A stretch of 11,855 nt of DNA from Stereocaulon alpinum (GCA_018257865.1 JAEUBA010000294.1:1-11855), one strand, 5' to 3'. Positions 1 to 9,228 are shown, counted from the stretch's first letter. The notes: generated from the sequence alone by a model not told the origin. Made by a program: numbers and translations.

Positions 1-743
1 TATATCTATTCTAGCTCTATAATAATTAGTATATAGTCTAATCCTATATTAAGGTTATTCCTTACCCTATACTTTACTATCGTATTATACGCGCCTTTAG
101 TTAGGAATATAAGGTTAATAGTACTCTTTAAGCCCCTATTCTACTATATAACTACCTTCTCTAGTAGTCCTAGAACTATACCTCTCTCTTCTACTACCTC
201 TAGCAGCTCGTCTACTATAGCGTAGTATATTATTCGTCCTAAGTTATTCTAATATAGGTAGTATAGGTTAAAGTCTCCTATAACTATATATTTACCCTTA
301 TTCCCTAGCGCTTCCTCTAGTTTTAGGATAGTTATTAGACTATCCCTTAATATATAGCTTACTAGTAAGGGGTTATAGATATTATATACCTATACCCTCT
401 CCCCTAGCAGCCCTTTAGTATTCTTTATCCCCTCCTTAATATCCTTCTAAGTCCTTATAACCTAGATCTATAATAAGTATAAGTCGCCTCCTTAGTATTC
501 TACCCCCTAGTTATTAGGATCTATCCTCTTATTTATATAAAAATACGTCTTAGCCTTTAGGTCTCTTCTATAGGCTAGGTAGAATCTACTTATACTTATA
601 TTATATAAGGTTTTATTTATTAGGTTATATACTAGCTCCTAGATTATTAATACGTCTATATCTTTTATATCTTTATTTTTAAGAAGTAGTACTATTACTA
701 TATCCTTCTTCCTCTATATATTATACTATAGTATTTTTAGGTA
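1..743 (-). pseudogene. LINE ORF2 endonuclease domain pseudogene, copy 1 (partial)
   Basis: The N-terminal exonuclease-endonuclease-phosphatase domain nicks target DNA for target-primed reverse transcription. On the minus strand one uninterrupted frame (apart from RIP stops) carries, in order: YLKIL*YNI from 743 (compare the usual L-x-I-x-Q-x-N start), a tract reading I*EL at the QEP motif, VYNIYNP (compare H/Y-N-x-Y-N-P), VIGDFNLYY at 258-284 (GDFN motif itself at 267-278) and GLDYILI near 44-24 (compare GSDHxPI). The catalytic SDH has become LDY at 33-41. Spacing between start, GDFN and SDH is a multiple of three, so there are no net frameshifts. The window ends just past this domain; reverse transcriptase would lie to the left. 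Confidence 0.85.
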
Positions 744-869
744 GGGTATATCCCTTATTAAGTAAGGGCCGCTTAGATATTCTCCTATATTTAGGTAGTC
801 TTAGTAGTCTTTACTACTCCTAAAGTCTACCTAAGGGTATTTATTAGATTAATCCTCTCTATAGATAGG

Positions 870-2340
870 AGCTATTACCCTTACTCCGCCTTAGAGAGGG
901 TTATTAGTTATCCTCTCTTCGCTACCTCCCTAGTTCCTTTCTAAGGCTTATTTATTATATCCTCTAAGGCCTTCCTCTTCTCTTTAGAAATTACTTTATA
1001 CTACCCTTCTAAGCTAGTCCTTCCTAGTATCGCTAGTATAGGCCCTACTAAGTATTACTTTAAGGTCTCTTTAAAGTATTTTAGCTTATACTTAATTCTT
1101 TACTTAACCTTAGTATTCTCCTTCTATTAGATTAAGTAGGTTTTACTCTATACTAAGTACTCCCCTTTATATACTACGTACTTAGGCTTACTACTAGCTC
1201 TTTTTATATAATTATTAGTTATATAGTTTTAGGCGTATATCCTATAGTAGGTAGGGTATTTATACGCCTTAATAATATATCTATACCTATAGTAGTTAAA
1301 GTACTACTTAGGGGTAGCCTCTCTCTCTTAGTAATTATAGAAGAGGAGGCTATTCTCTACTACTATTCCCTCTATAATAAGTCGGTTCGCTACTTCTAAG
1401 CTTAGGACCTTAATTATTATTATAGAGAACCTCTTCTCCCTCTTAAGTATATCTAGCTTTAATATAAATATAGGCTACTTAGCCTTTATTATCTCTAACT
1501 CTAAGTAGAGCTTCCTATTATCTTTCTTTAAGGTTTTAAAGACCCCCTATTAATCCTTTATATCTATTATCTTTTCTACTCTATAAACTACTACTATTAC
1601 TATCTTCTAAAGTACCCTTACTAACCTATAGAGTCTCCTTACCTACCTATTATCCTTCTCTAATTCTTCCCTAGCCTTTACTAAGGCCGTTTAGAGAATA
1701 ATATCCCCCCCTATAGTCCTCCTTACTATAATAATCTCCCTAGTCGCCCCTCCTACTCCTCTAAATATTTATACTAATTAGGGGAGGGTCGCTATAGCTA
1801 TCTATATCTTTTCGCTATTATTATTAATCCTAACTATTATCTACTTCGCTTTCTTAATATCTTCCGCCTTAGGTATAGCTAGGTAGATAGTATTCTAGCC
1901 CCCTTAGGCTATATAGGCTACGTCCGCCTAGCTATTATTTACCCTTCCGGTTAGGTAGTCTTTATATATTAATTAGCTATAGTATTCCTTTATAGTATAT
2001 CTCTTAGCTATATTCTCCTATATATACTCTATAATCCTTTCTACTATATTCTAGAAGAAGCTTTATATAATCTTATTTATATTTACTTATAGTATCCCCT
2101 AGACCTTCTCTATAAACTCTAGTAGCGCCTACTCTATAGCCTTTATATACTACGCTCTTTTATTAGTTCTTTCCCTACCCTAAAGGCTTTATAATCCTTT
2201 AATAGGCTTCTACTACTATCGCTATCGCTCTATTATTATATTAGGATACGTACCCTATCTACCTTTACTACTAATAACCCCCTTCTCTCCTCCCCCTCTA
2301 TCTCGTATTATTTTACTAGGTTTATAACCTAGTATAATCG
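870..2340 (-). pseudogene. LINE ORF1 (gag-like, zinc-knuckle) pseudogene, copy 1
   Basis: ORF1 of such LINEs makes an RNA-binding, particle-forming protein. Three CCHC knuckles remain visible on the minus strand once Tyr is read as RIP-converted Cys or His: C-x2-C-x4-H-x4-C at 1262-1303 (residues YFNYYRYRYIIKAY), C-x2-C-x3-H-x4-C at 1208-1246, and a third at 1136-1180 (beginning YVVYKGEYLV, compare C-x2-C-x2-G-x-H). The first and third are in the same frame. Upstream, towards 2340, the frame is Lys/Glu-rich and has many stops made from Gln/Trp codons. No ATG survives, so the start is estimated from the 5' end of the element and the stop near 870 is also approximate. Confidence 0.75.
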
Positions 2341-2393
2341 CTCGTCTAGCCTAGTAGGCCTGTTCGCCCGTCGTACTCGTCGTTATCGCTATC

Positions 2394-2425
2394 TTCTCCT
2401 AGCAGTAGCAGGTCTTCTCAGATAA
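2394..2425. other. LINE/Gypsy junction with surviving CpA steps
   Basis: This short stretch matches neither LINE copy 2 nor, clearly, the Gypsy RT reading frame, which is last convincing at the residues EYLDD near 2427-2441. It keeps three CA steps within about 21 bases (agcagtagcagg...ctcag), a local exception in the otherwise CA-free first 8 kb. It may be extra 5' sequence of LINE copy 1, filler added at insertion, or a rearranged piece of RT. The exact junction cannot be fixed from this window alone. Confidence 0.5.
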
Positions 2426-3470
2426 ATCGTCTAGATATTCTTTTAGAATATTATTAATAAATACCTAAAATATTATAGGGGCGTTTATTAACCCGAATAG
2501 TATTATAAGGTATTCGTAGAGACCTTATCTTATATAGAAGGCTATTTTCTACTTATCGCCTTACTTTATACGTATTTAGTTAAACGCTCCTAGAATATTA
2601 AACTTAGTAAACTATTTCTTACCTTAGAGCTTATCTTAAAGTTCTCCTATTAATAGTAATAGGTAACTATTCTTTATAGTAATATTATTAAGTACTCTAT
2701 AATCTATATATAGTCTTAATTCTCTACTTAGCTTAGGTATAAATAGGATAGGATATCCTATAGGTAATTAAGATTTTTAAATAAACCCCTTCCGTTCATT
2801 TTCTTTAATATACTTTATAAGAGTAACAGCTTTATCTTATAATAGTAGGTATATTAGCTTCTTTATAGGTTTTTTACCTAGGATTAGTTTAATCTTATAG
2901 TCCTATAGTTAGTACTTAGGAAGGGCTTCGTTAGTACTCTCTTCCTAGAATAGAGTTCTGAATTCCGCGTATTTATTTAGGATTTTTATAGTAGTAGTCT
3001 CGCTTATAAGTCTAACTTAACTCTATAGTACTATAATATTTCCTAACTTAAAATTATCCTTTATTTCCTCTTAGGTTTAAGCTACTACTAAGAGGGACTT
3101 ATATTTTTAGATTAGTAGAACTCTATTTAGTATACTATCTATAAACGTTATATCCTAAGAACCCTATTCTATTAATAGGTTAGCTTTCTTTAACTATAGG
3201 ATTTCTAAGGTAATATTATTAACCCCTCCTATTACTAAATTAAAGGTATATTTCTTATATCTTCGTCCTATCCTTAGGTTAAGTATTTTAGTACTTCTAT
3301 TAATAGTTCCTATTATTAATCTATTAAAGTTAGTTAACGCGTATAGCTCGCGTTTTTATATAGGTAAATTATATTTCCTTATAAAACTTAGTTTAATTAA
3401 ATCTTTACTTAACCTATTATTAATAATAACCCTTACTAGAATACTATTAACCTTTACCTAAAACCGGAAT
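2426..3470 (-). pseudogene. pol: Gypsy pol pseudogene: protease remnant and truncated reverse transcriptase
   Basis: The frame from about 3451 first gives a protease-like region: LSKDLIKLSFIRKYNLPI, then NNITLEIL*LKKANLLIE* near 3215-3160, matching the usual G-x-x-W-L-x-x-x-N-P-x-I-D-W end of Gypsy proteases. The D-S-G active site is not recognisable. RT follows: IKYIKENERKGFI (2818 downward), GYPILFIPKL, YIDYRVLNN (compare VDYRxLN), FTKFNILGAFN (2611 downward), then YEYLIILFGLINAPIIF (2468-2518). Asp of motif A (TKxD) is Asn at 2597-2599, exactly a TpG-to-TpA change. The frame stops after EYLDD, before the catalytic Y-x-D-D box, where LINE copy 1 begins. The change of frame relative to gag near 3455-3465 could be a small indel or a programmed shift; I see no standard slippery heptamer. 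Confidence 0.85.
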
Positions 3471-5319
3471 CTAATATTATTATAAGATTCGGCTGAGGTA
3501 ACCTATTTAACCTTTTTAGTAGTTCCGCTACCTAGTCTATTTATTACGGAACCTACTAGTTTTTTATAAGTTCCCCCTTAGAGTCCTTAGTAATTAGGTC
3601 CTCCTTAATAAACCTATTAATTAGGATCTTTTCCTAACGCTTTAGGAGGTTCCTAACCGCTTTATCTAAATAATAGATTAATAACTATAAATCCTACGGA
3701 ATAAGTTATTAGTTTAGTAGTAATACGCTTCTATCTTTTAAGAATCTTAATCCTTTAGGGAGTTTCTAGTAGACTAGACTATCTAAGTTTAGATACTTAT
3801 CCCCTTATAGTACTTCCTAAATCTTTTAAGCTACTAAAGATTTAAACTCTATAAGTCCCTTAATCTTATCCTAGGCGAAGCTTATAGATAAACTCTTAAA
3901 AAGACTTATAAACTTAGTAACTAATAATAGCTGTTAGCTATTTTCTACTAGTTTTTTAACCTATTTATTACTTAGCGAGGCTATTAATACCTATATTAAT
4001 TTATCTATAATAACTTTTCGTATATATACCTCAGCCTTATCTAGTTTATTATATAGATTAGTTATCTACTATTCTACGTATTCTAATCGCTATTAATAGG
4101 ATTCTAATAGTTCTTCTTAAGCTCTTTAGGTATCTAACCTTAAAGCCTTAATTCTATTAAGGGTTTTATTATCTAACGAAGCTTCTCCCTCTATAAGCTC
4201 TCCTAACTCGCTTCCTAAGGATAGTTCCTAGTAGGGATTATTAACTTAATCCTCGCTAAAGTTTTCTTCGCTATTTACTATAGATACCTAGTATTTTAGT
4301 TTCTAAGGGTACTATTTAAATCCGTCCTTTTCGCTAAGATATATTTAGCACGAATTATTATAGTAAGCCGTTTAACTTAAATAGTTATACTTTTTATTAG
4401 TTAATTATTCTAGTCGTTCTAGCTACTCCTATTTATTATAGTTAGGGACTATATCCCCTACTATAGCTACCTACTCTTATTAAGGGTACTTATTTTAATA
4501 GTATCCCTTCTTATAGTATCTATAGTATTCTACGTTAGATAGGTCCTTCTTCTACTTCTTTCCCTTATAAGGTTTCCTAAAGAACTTTACTTTTATTACT
4601 AAAATATTTTCCTTTCTCCTAAACCTAGTAACTAGACCTAAAGACTTCTATTCTATCTTTCTTTTATATAACCTATTATTAATAGAGTAGACTTTAGATA
4701 CTAATTATATAAAGTTTCTAATATTATTAGAATAGGCGAGCTTATCCTTAACCTTATCCTTTAGTCCCTTTTAATATATAGCGGCTTAAGCGTCCTCCGA
4801 CTACTTAAGCTAGCAGGTAATTCCTCTAAACTATATTATATATTCTATTATAGGTCCCTTCTATTAGAGATTTATAAGCTTCTATTCTAGCCTTCTCTCT
4901 TCTATACTATCCCTAAAATAGAACCTTAATAGGTTCCTAATATATATCTTATTAGAGATAATCTTTAAAGAGTTATCTTCTATTATATTAGGGTTCTAAA
5001 TTAAAAGATATTCTTCTAACTAAGGCTAAAGTACTACTGCCGTATTACCCTTAAGGTATAATAAGTAAAATATATTCCTAGCCTTTATAGTATAGAAGCT
5101 TAATACGTTAAACGCTATATATAGGTCGATTTATTAGAGAAACGTATTTAATCCTCCCTTCCTACTAGAGAACTTAGTAGGGGTAGGTAACTTTATCCCT
5201 CCTTCGCTAATAGTAATTCTATCCTTAGGAATAGGAACTACCTCCTTTCCCCTAAATCCGCCTATTAATTTAGATATAACGCGCCGTCTCTCCCCTAAGG
5301 TAGAACCGGAAGTGCTTAT
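3460..5319 (-). pseudogene. gag: Gypsy gag pseudogene (capsid plus CCHC knuckle)
   Basis: Gag forms the virus-like particle and binds the element's RNA. The likely start is ATA (formerly ATG) at 5317-5319, followed in frame by STSGSTLGERRR. From about 5160 the frame shows a retrotransposon-gag capsid pattern: LNTFL**IDLYIAF, YLKGNTAVV, then FYFRDSIEERRLE*KL and LKDKVKDKLA. A CCHC knuckle lies at 4486-4527 as YYRYYKKGYY*NKY, where four Tyr stand for three Cys and one His; 5160 and 4527 are in the same frame. After the knuckle the frame continues, Lys/Glu/Leu-rich and with no recognised domain, to about 3460, roughly 620 codons in all. That is long for gag alone, so the last third may be a linker belonging to a gag-pol fusion. 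Almost every stop is explicable as Gln or Trp lost to RIP. Confidence 0.8.
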
Positions 5320-5389
5320 ACTATATAGTCTAAAGTATAGTATTTAAAGTATAACGGGGTAGTTTAACTCCTATAGGTAAATTATATAG
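5320..5389 (-). other. Leader between LTR and gag; primer-binding site not identified
   Basis: This 70-base stretch lies between the inferred LTR end and the inferred gag start. The primer-binding site should begin within a few bases of 5389 on the minus strand, which reads ctatataatttacctatagg. I could not match it confidently to a tRNA 3' end after RIP. Confidence 0.4.
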
Positions 5390-5510
5390 TATATTAAGTA
5401 CTAGAAGGTAATAGAAATAGATAGTTATTAAATTATCTTTAGCTAAGACTCCTCTCTATTATATAAGTTAAATATAAGGAGATAAGAAAATATTCTGCTA
5501 AAGGAAAACC

Positions 5511-5530
5511 CTTCTTTATATATTTAAGGG
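5511..5530 (-). promoter_or_regulatory. TATA-like box within the LTR
   Basis: Minus strand reads AAATATATAAAGAAGG in the middle of the LTR, about 130 bases inside its 5' end, where the U3/R boundary promoter of an LTR element normally sits. In such AT-rich sequence this is suggestive only; its position is the main support. Confidence 0.4.
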
Positions 5531-5566
5531 AGGAACCCTATACTCCTCTAAGTCGCCCTAATTATA

Positions 5567-5653
5567 CCCTATAACTATTATAACTATTACGACTAGTCGC
5601 TATAGGCGTAGTAGTCGCGCCCTATAATTACTATAATTACTACGATTAGTTAC
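5567..5653. repeat. Tandem duplication (53-bp period) in LTR U3
   Basis: Two 34-bp stretches, 5567-5600 and 5620-5653, align base for base (ccctataactattataact... against ccctataattactataatt...), with differences that are mostly C/T or G/A transitions. A 19-base spacer separates them, giving a period of 53. Each contains its own short internal repeat (taactat or taattac). Duplicated U3 blocks beside an LTR end are often enhancer-like; that role is inference. Confidence 0.7.
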
Positions 5654-5659
5654 CTAACA

Positions 5660-6752
5660 GCAGTCCCTAAGCTACCTCGCCTAGTATATTCCTTATCACG
5701 CCTAGACCCGTAATATTATAGTAGTAGGCCTTAAGCGCTACCTATAATACTTTAGTTACCCTTATATATACCCTATTCTAATATAGCTTAGCCCCTACGT
5801 ACGGTTCCTTATATAGGATAGTATCTTCTATTACCTCTTATAGTATAGCTATAAGCTTATTAATATACTAGTTAATTATATCTTTAGAGTCTACTAAGTA
5901 CTAGCTTATTACTTTATTTAGGATTTTTATATATTTTTAGATTTCCTTCTTAGTTATCTTTACCTCTATTCTTTTTTAGGCCCTCTTCTAGTATACTAGG
6001 CGTTCGCTCTATATTTATTCTAGCTCTATTATAATTAGTATATAGTCTAATCTTATATTAAGGTTATTCCTTACCCTATACTTTACTATTATATTATATA
6101 CGCCTTCGGTTAGGAATATAAGATTAATAGTACTCTCTAAGCCCCTATTCTATTATATAACTACCTTCTCTAATAGTCTTAGAACTATACCTCTCTCTCC
6201 TACTACCTCTAATAGCTTATCTACTATAGTATAGTATATTATTCGTCCTAAGTTATTCTAGTATAGGTAGTATAGGTTAAAGTCTCTTATAATTATATAC
6301 TTACCCTTATTCCCTAGCGCCTCCTCTAGTTTTAGGATAGTTATTAGGCTATCTTTCGACGTATAGCTTACTAGTAAGGGGTTATAGATATTATATACCT
6401 ATACCCTCTCCCCTAGTAGCCTTCTAGTATTTTTTATCCTATCCTTAATATCCTTTTAAGTCCTTATAACCTAAATTTATAATAAGTATAAGTCGCCTCC
6501 TTAGTATTCTACCTCTTAGTTATTAGGATCTATCCTCTTATTTATATAGAAATACGTCCTAGCCTCTAAGTCTCCTCTATAAGCTAAGTAAAATTTACTT
6601 ATACTTATATTATATAAGGTTCTATTTATTAGGTTATATACTAGCTCTTAGATTACTAATATATCTATATCTTTTATATCTTTATTTTTAAGAAGTAGTA
6701 CTATTATTATATTCTTCTTCCTCTATATATTATACTATAGTATTTTTAGGTA
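5660..6752 (-). pseudogene. LINE ORF2 endonuclease and linker pseudogene, copy 2
   Basis: It is the same endonuclease as in copy 1, but the GDFN motif at 6276-6287 is now RDFN and the preceding Gly of the SDH region is Arg; SDH itself is again LDY at 6042-6050. Beyond the endonuclease the frame continues through the linker that precedes RT in these LINEs: KITKKEI*KYIKILNKVI, DSKDIIN*YINKLI and DTILYKEPYVGAK, ending near AYYYNITGL. The frame is then interrupted by the LTR start at 5659. RT of this copy should resume beyond the other end of the Gypsy insertion, outside the window. Confidence 0.85.
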
Positions 6753-8402
6753 GGGTATATCCCTTATTAGGTAAGGGCTACTTAGATATTCTCTTATATT
6801 TAGGTAGTCTTAGTAGTCTTTACTACTCCTAAAGTCTACTTAAGGGTATTCGTTAGACTAATCCTCTCTATAGATAGGGGCTATTACCCTTACTTTATCT
6901 TAGAGAGGGTTATTAGTTATCCCCTCTTTACTACCTCCTTAGTTCCTTTTTAGGGCTTATTTATTATATTCTCTAAGGCCTTCCTCTTCCCTTTAGAGAT
7001 TACTTTATACTATCTTTCTAAGCTAGTCCTTCCTAATATTACTAGTATAGGCCCTACTAAGTATTACTTTAAGGTTTTTTTAAAGTATTTTAGCTTATAC
7101 TTAATTCTCTACTTAGCCTTAGTATTCTCCTTTTATTAGATTAAGTAGGTTTTACTCTATACTAAGTACTCCTTTTTATATATTATATACTTAGGCTTAC
7201 TACTAGCTCTTTCTATATAATTATTAGTTATATAGTTTTAGGCGTATATTTTATAGTAGGTAGGGTATTTATATACCTTAGTAATATATTTATACCTATA
7301 GTAGTTAAAGTACTACTTAAAGGTAGCCTCTCTCTCCTAGTAATTATAGAAGAGGAGGCTATTCTCTACTACTATTCCTTTTATAATAAGTTAGTTCGCT
7401 ACTTTTAAGCTTAGGACCTTAATTATTATTATAGAGAACCTCTTCTCCCTCTTAAGTATATTTAGCTTTAATATAAATATAAGCTACTTAGCCTTTATTA
7501 TCTCTAACTTTAAGTAAAGCTTTCTATTATTTTTCTTTAAGATTTTAAAGATCCCTTATTAATCCTTTATATCTATTATCTTTTCTACTCTATAAATTAC
7601 TACTATTACTATCTTTTAGAGGACTCTTACTAACCTATAGAGCCTCCTTACCTACTTATTATCCTTCTCTAATTCTTCCCTAGCCTTTACTAAGGCTATT
7701 TAGAGAATAATATCCCCCCTTATAATTCTTTTTACTATAATAATCTCGCTAGTTACCCCTCCTACTCCCCTAAATATTTATACTAGTTAAGGGAGGGTTA
7801 TTATAGCTATCTATATCTTTTCGCTATTATTATTAATCCTAACCGTTATTTACTTCGCTTTCTTAATATCTTTAACCTTAGGTATAGCTAGGTAGATAGT
7901 ATTTTAGTCCTTTTAAGTTATATAGGCTATATCTACCTAGCTATTATTTACCCTTCTAGTTAAATAGTCTTCGCGTATTAATTAGCTATAACACTCTCTT
8001 ATAGTATATCTTTTAGTAGTATTCTCCTATATATATTCTATAATCCTTTCTACTATATTCTAGAAGAAGCTTTATATAATCTTATTTATATTTACTTATA
8101 ATATCTCTTAGACCTTCTCTATAAACTCTAGTAGTACCTACTCTATAGCCTTTATATACTATATTCTTTCTTTAATTCTTTCCCTATCTTAAGGGCCCTA
8201 TAGACCTTTAGTAGGCCTCTACTACTACTACTATTACTCTATTATTATATTAGGACGCGTCCCTTATTCGCCTCTACTAATAGCGCTCCTCTTTTCTCTT
8301 CTTCCCCTATCCTATATTATTTTACTAGGTTCGTAGCCTAGTATAATTACTCGTCTAGCCTAATAGGCCTACTCGCCCGTCGTGCTCGTCGTCGTCGCTA
8401 TC
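6010..8402 (-). repeat. Direct repeat of 1-2393, gap-free
   Basis: The offset is 6009 at every checkpoint I compared: 2 with 6011, 278 with 6287, 1381 with 7390, 2341 with 8350. There is thus no net insertion or deletion between the copies along about 2.4 kb. Differences in the stretches compared are essentially all transitions, mostly towards T/A in this copy but with some in the other direction. Confidence 0.9.
6879..8349 (-). pseudogene. LINE ORF1 (gag-like) pseudogene, copy 2
   Basis: It is the counterpart of the ORF1 remnant in copy 1, with the three knuckles expected at 7145-7312 by the 6009 offset and the same Cys/His-to-Tyr conversions. No start ATG survives. Boundaries are transferred from copy 1 and are approximate. 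Confidence 0.7.
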
Positions 8403-8430
8403 CTTTTATCTAAAAGAATTACTAGGGAAA

Positions 8431-8769
8431 ATAGGTATTACTTATTATTAGTACCTTATAGCCTTCTATAGAAGGAAGTTACTAAACGCTAAAACTAGAT
8501 ATTTAATATATAATAAGGAATTACTTACTATTATAGATATATTTCGTATTTAGAAGGTTTATCTAGAAGGAACTAAGTACTAGGTTTAGGTCTTAATAGA
8601 TTATAAGAACTTAATATTCTTTCTATTAACTAAGGAGCTTAATAGATATCTAGCTTAGTAATATAAAAAGTTATCTATATTTAATTTTAGAATTAAATAT
8701 ATTAAGGGTAGCGAGAATAATACTATAGATATACTTAGTAGAAGAGCTATCTATATATTAAATATCTAA
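8431..8769 (+). pseudogene. pol: Gypsy RNase H domain pseudogene
   Basis: RNase H removes the RNA strand during reverse transcription of the element. The plus-strand frame through 8458 reads IAFYRRKLLNAKTRYLIYNK then ELLTIIDIFRI, matching the very conserved PVAFYSRKL...N/A-E-x-x-Y-x-I-x-D-KELLAI-x-x-A block of Gypsy RNase H. It continues VLIDYKNLIFFLLTKELNR (compare TDHKNL...) and IKGSENNTIDILSRRA at 8701-8748 (compare KG-x-x-N-x-x-ADALSRR). Asp of TDHKNL is kept; His is Tyr. It ends at a stop at 8767-8769 that was probably Gln. The N-terminal D-A-S block is lost to the LINE junction. Confidence 0.85.
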
Positions 8770-9110
8770 TAAAGTTTTAGAATAGTTTTAACGCGTTATA
8801 AAGATAGATTATTAAGACCTAATATAACTAGACTATATATAGTAGCGATAATAACTATTAATAGTAAAGATTTAACTAAGAGGATATTAAAAGACTTATT
8901 AAAGGATAAAGTTATATTTAAGATCTACGAAGATATTAATAGTTATAACTTATTTAGGAAAATAGACTTAAGACTACTAACCTTTTTAAAATAGATTTAT
9001 AATCCCTATAGGTACTTAAGGAGAAATTTTTAGAATCTACTATAAAGCTAAGAGCTCCGGTAGATATTAGGGGATTAAGAATACTATAATATCCACCTAT
9101 AAAATTCTAA
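8770..9110 (+). pseudogene. pol: Tether and integrase zinc-binding start, fragment B
   Basis: After the RNase H frame there is a spacer with no recognised motif, then in another frame, from 8996, FIIPIGT*GEIFRIYYKA and SSGRY*GIKNTI. This resembles the H-x-x-x-x...GH-x-G-x-x-K-T start of the Gypsy integrase HHCC domain, with His read as Tyr. The expected continuation (R-x-Y-x-W/F-P-G-M-R) does not follow, and the sequence passes into the unrelated spacer. Confidence 0.55.
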
Positions 9111-9228
9111 TACTATAATTAAATAGTTGACTACTAGTTAGATAATAGTCTTTATTTAGTTAGTATTCGGTTTATATTTGGTTATAACAACGTTAGAATA
9201 TCTCTTCCTAAAACTAATAACTGTTACA
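9111..9228. other. Spacer left of the minisatellites; no gene seen
   Basis: No coding signal is visible on either strand. Scattered TG and CA steps (gttgac, atttgg, taacaac, ctgttacag) reappear here after several hundred bases without them. This marks the edge of sequence that was not itself a strong RIP target. Confidence 0.5.

Larger units (their letters stand above)
1..2393 (-). mobile_element. Tad1-like LINE, copy 1, 5' part, RIP-degraded
   Basis: Read on the minus strand, this is the 5' part of a non-LTR retrotransposon: ORF1 with zinc knuckles, then the apurinic-type endonuclease at the start of ORF2. It is truncated by the left window edge, so reverse transcriptase is not seen. The right end, about 2393, is taken as the natural 5' terminus because copy 2 stops matching at the equivalent base, 8402. 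The order of ORF1 and endonuclease and the motifs fit the fungal Tad1 clade; the clade name is inference from motif style. CpA/TpG is almost absent while CpG survives (for example the tcgtcg-rich stretch 2364-2390), as expected for RIP. Abutting Gypsy RT sequence to the right suggests insertion into that element. Confidence 0.85.
2394..5659 (-). mobile_element. Ty3/Gypsy LTR retrotransposon, 5' half, RIP-degraded
   Basis: On the minus strand the order is 5' LTR (5390-5659), leader (5320-5389), gag with capsid and CCHC knuckle, protease, and reverse transcriptase up to about 2426. RNase H, integrase and the 3' LTR are missing here; they are expected left of LINE copy 1, outside the window. The gag frame runs from 5319 to about 3460, and the protease-RT frame from about 3451 to 2468, each without internal frame changes. 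Decay is therefore almost wholly point substitution. The LTR terminus at 5659 lies inside the ORF2 frame of LINE copy 2, so this element appears to have inserted into that LINE. Confidence 0.85.
5390..5659 (-). repeat. 5' LTR of the minus-strand Gypsy element
   Basis: On the minus strand the LTR starts TGTTAGGTAAC at 5659, directly where the LINE ORF2 frame stops making sense, and ends ...GTACTTAATATA near 5390, where the final CA looks converted to TA. Length is about 270 bp. It contains a TATA-like box and an internal 53-bp-period duplication near its start, and is followed by a leader and the gag frame. The partner LTR is outside the window, so ends are inferred from TG...CA-like termini and from the position of the LINE frame. 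The five bases 5660-5664 (gcagt) would be one copy of the target-site duplication. Confidence 0.65.
5660..8402 (-). mobile_element. Tad1-like LINE, copy 2, RIP-degraded
   Basis: This is the same element as at 1-2393, in the same orientation, offset by exactly 6009 bases. It extends about 350 bases further into ORF2 than copy 1 does in this window and is then interrupted at 5659 by the Gypsy LTR. The 5' end at 8402 abuts plus-strand Gypsy RNase H sequence. Many CG/CA positions kept in copy 1 are TA-type here (for example agcagctcg at 202-210 against aatagctta), so this copy is on the whole more heavily mutated. Confidence 0.85.
8403..9110 (+). mobile_element. Gypsy pol fragment B (RNase H to integrase N-terminus), plus strand
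   Basis: Plus-strand sequence encodes Gypsy RNase H, a tether and the start of integrase, then loses similarity near 9095-9110. It begins abruptly at the LINE copy 2 terminus; RT, protease and gag of this element are not in the window. RNase H reads in one frame and the integrase start in another, so at least one indel has occurred. Together with its position under LINE copy 2, that makes it a candidate for the oldest layer. It is opposite in strand to the Gypsy element at 2394-5659, so the two are not simply halves of one element split by a LINE. Confidence 0.75.

Noticed and set aside
1..8402. A mitochondrial or plasmid origin, because of the AT richness.
   Set aside because: CpG is kept and CpA lost, and the domains are those of nuclear LINE and Gypsy elements. 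No mitochondrial genes, tRNAs or rRNAs are seen.
2394..9110. One Gypsy element split into RT (2394-5659) and RNase H (8403-9110) by the LINE.
   Set aside because: The two parts lie on opposite strands, and about 150 residues between the RT palm and RNase H are missing, so a simple split does not fit.
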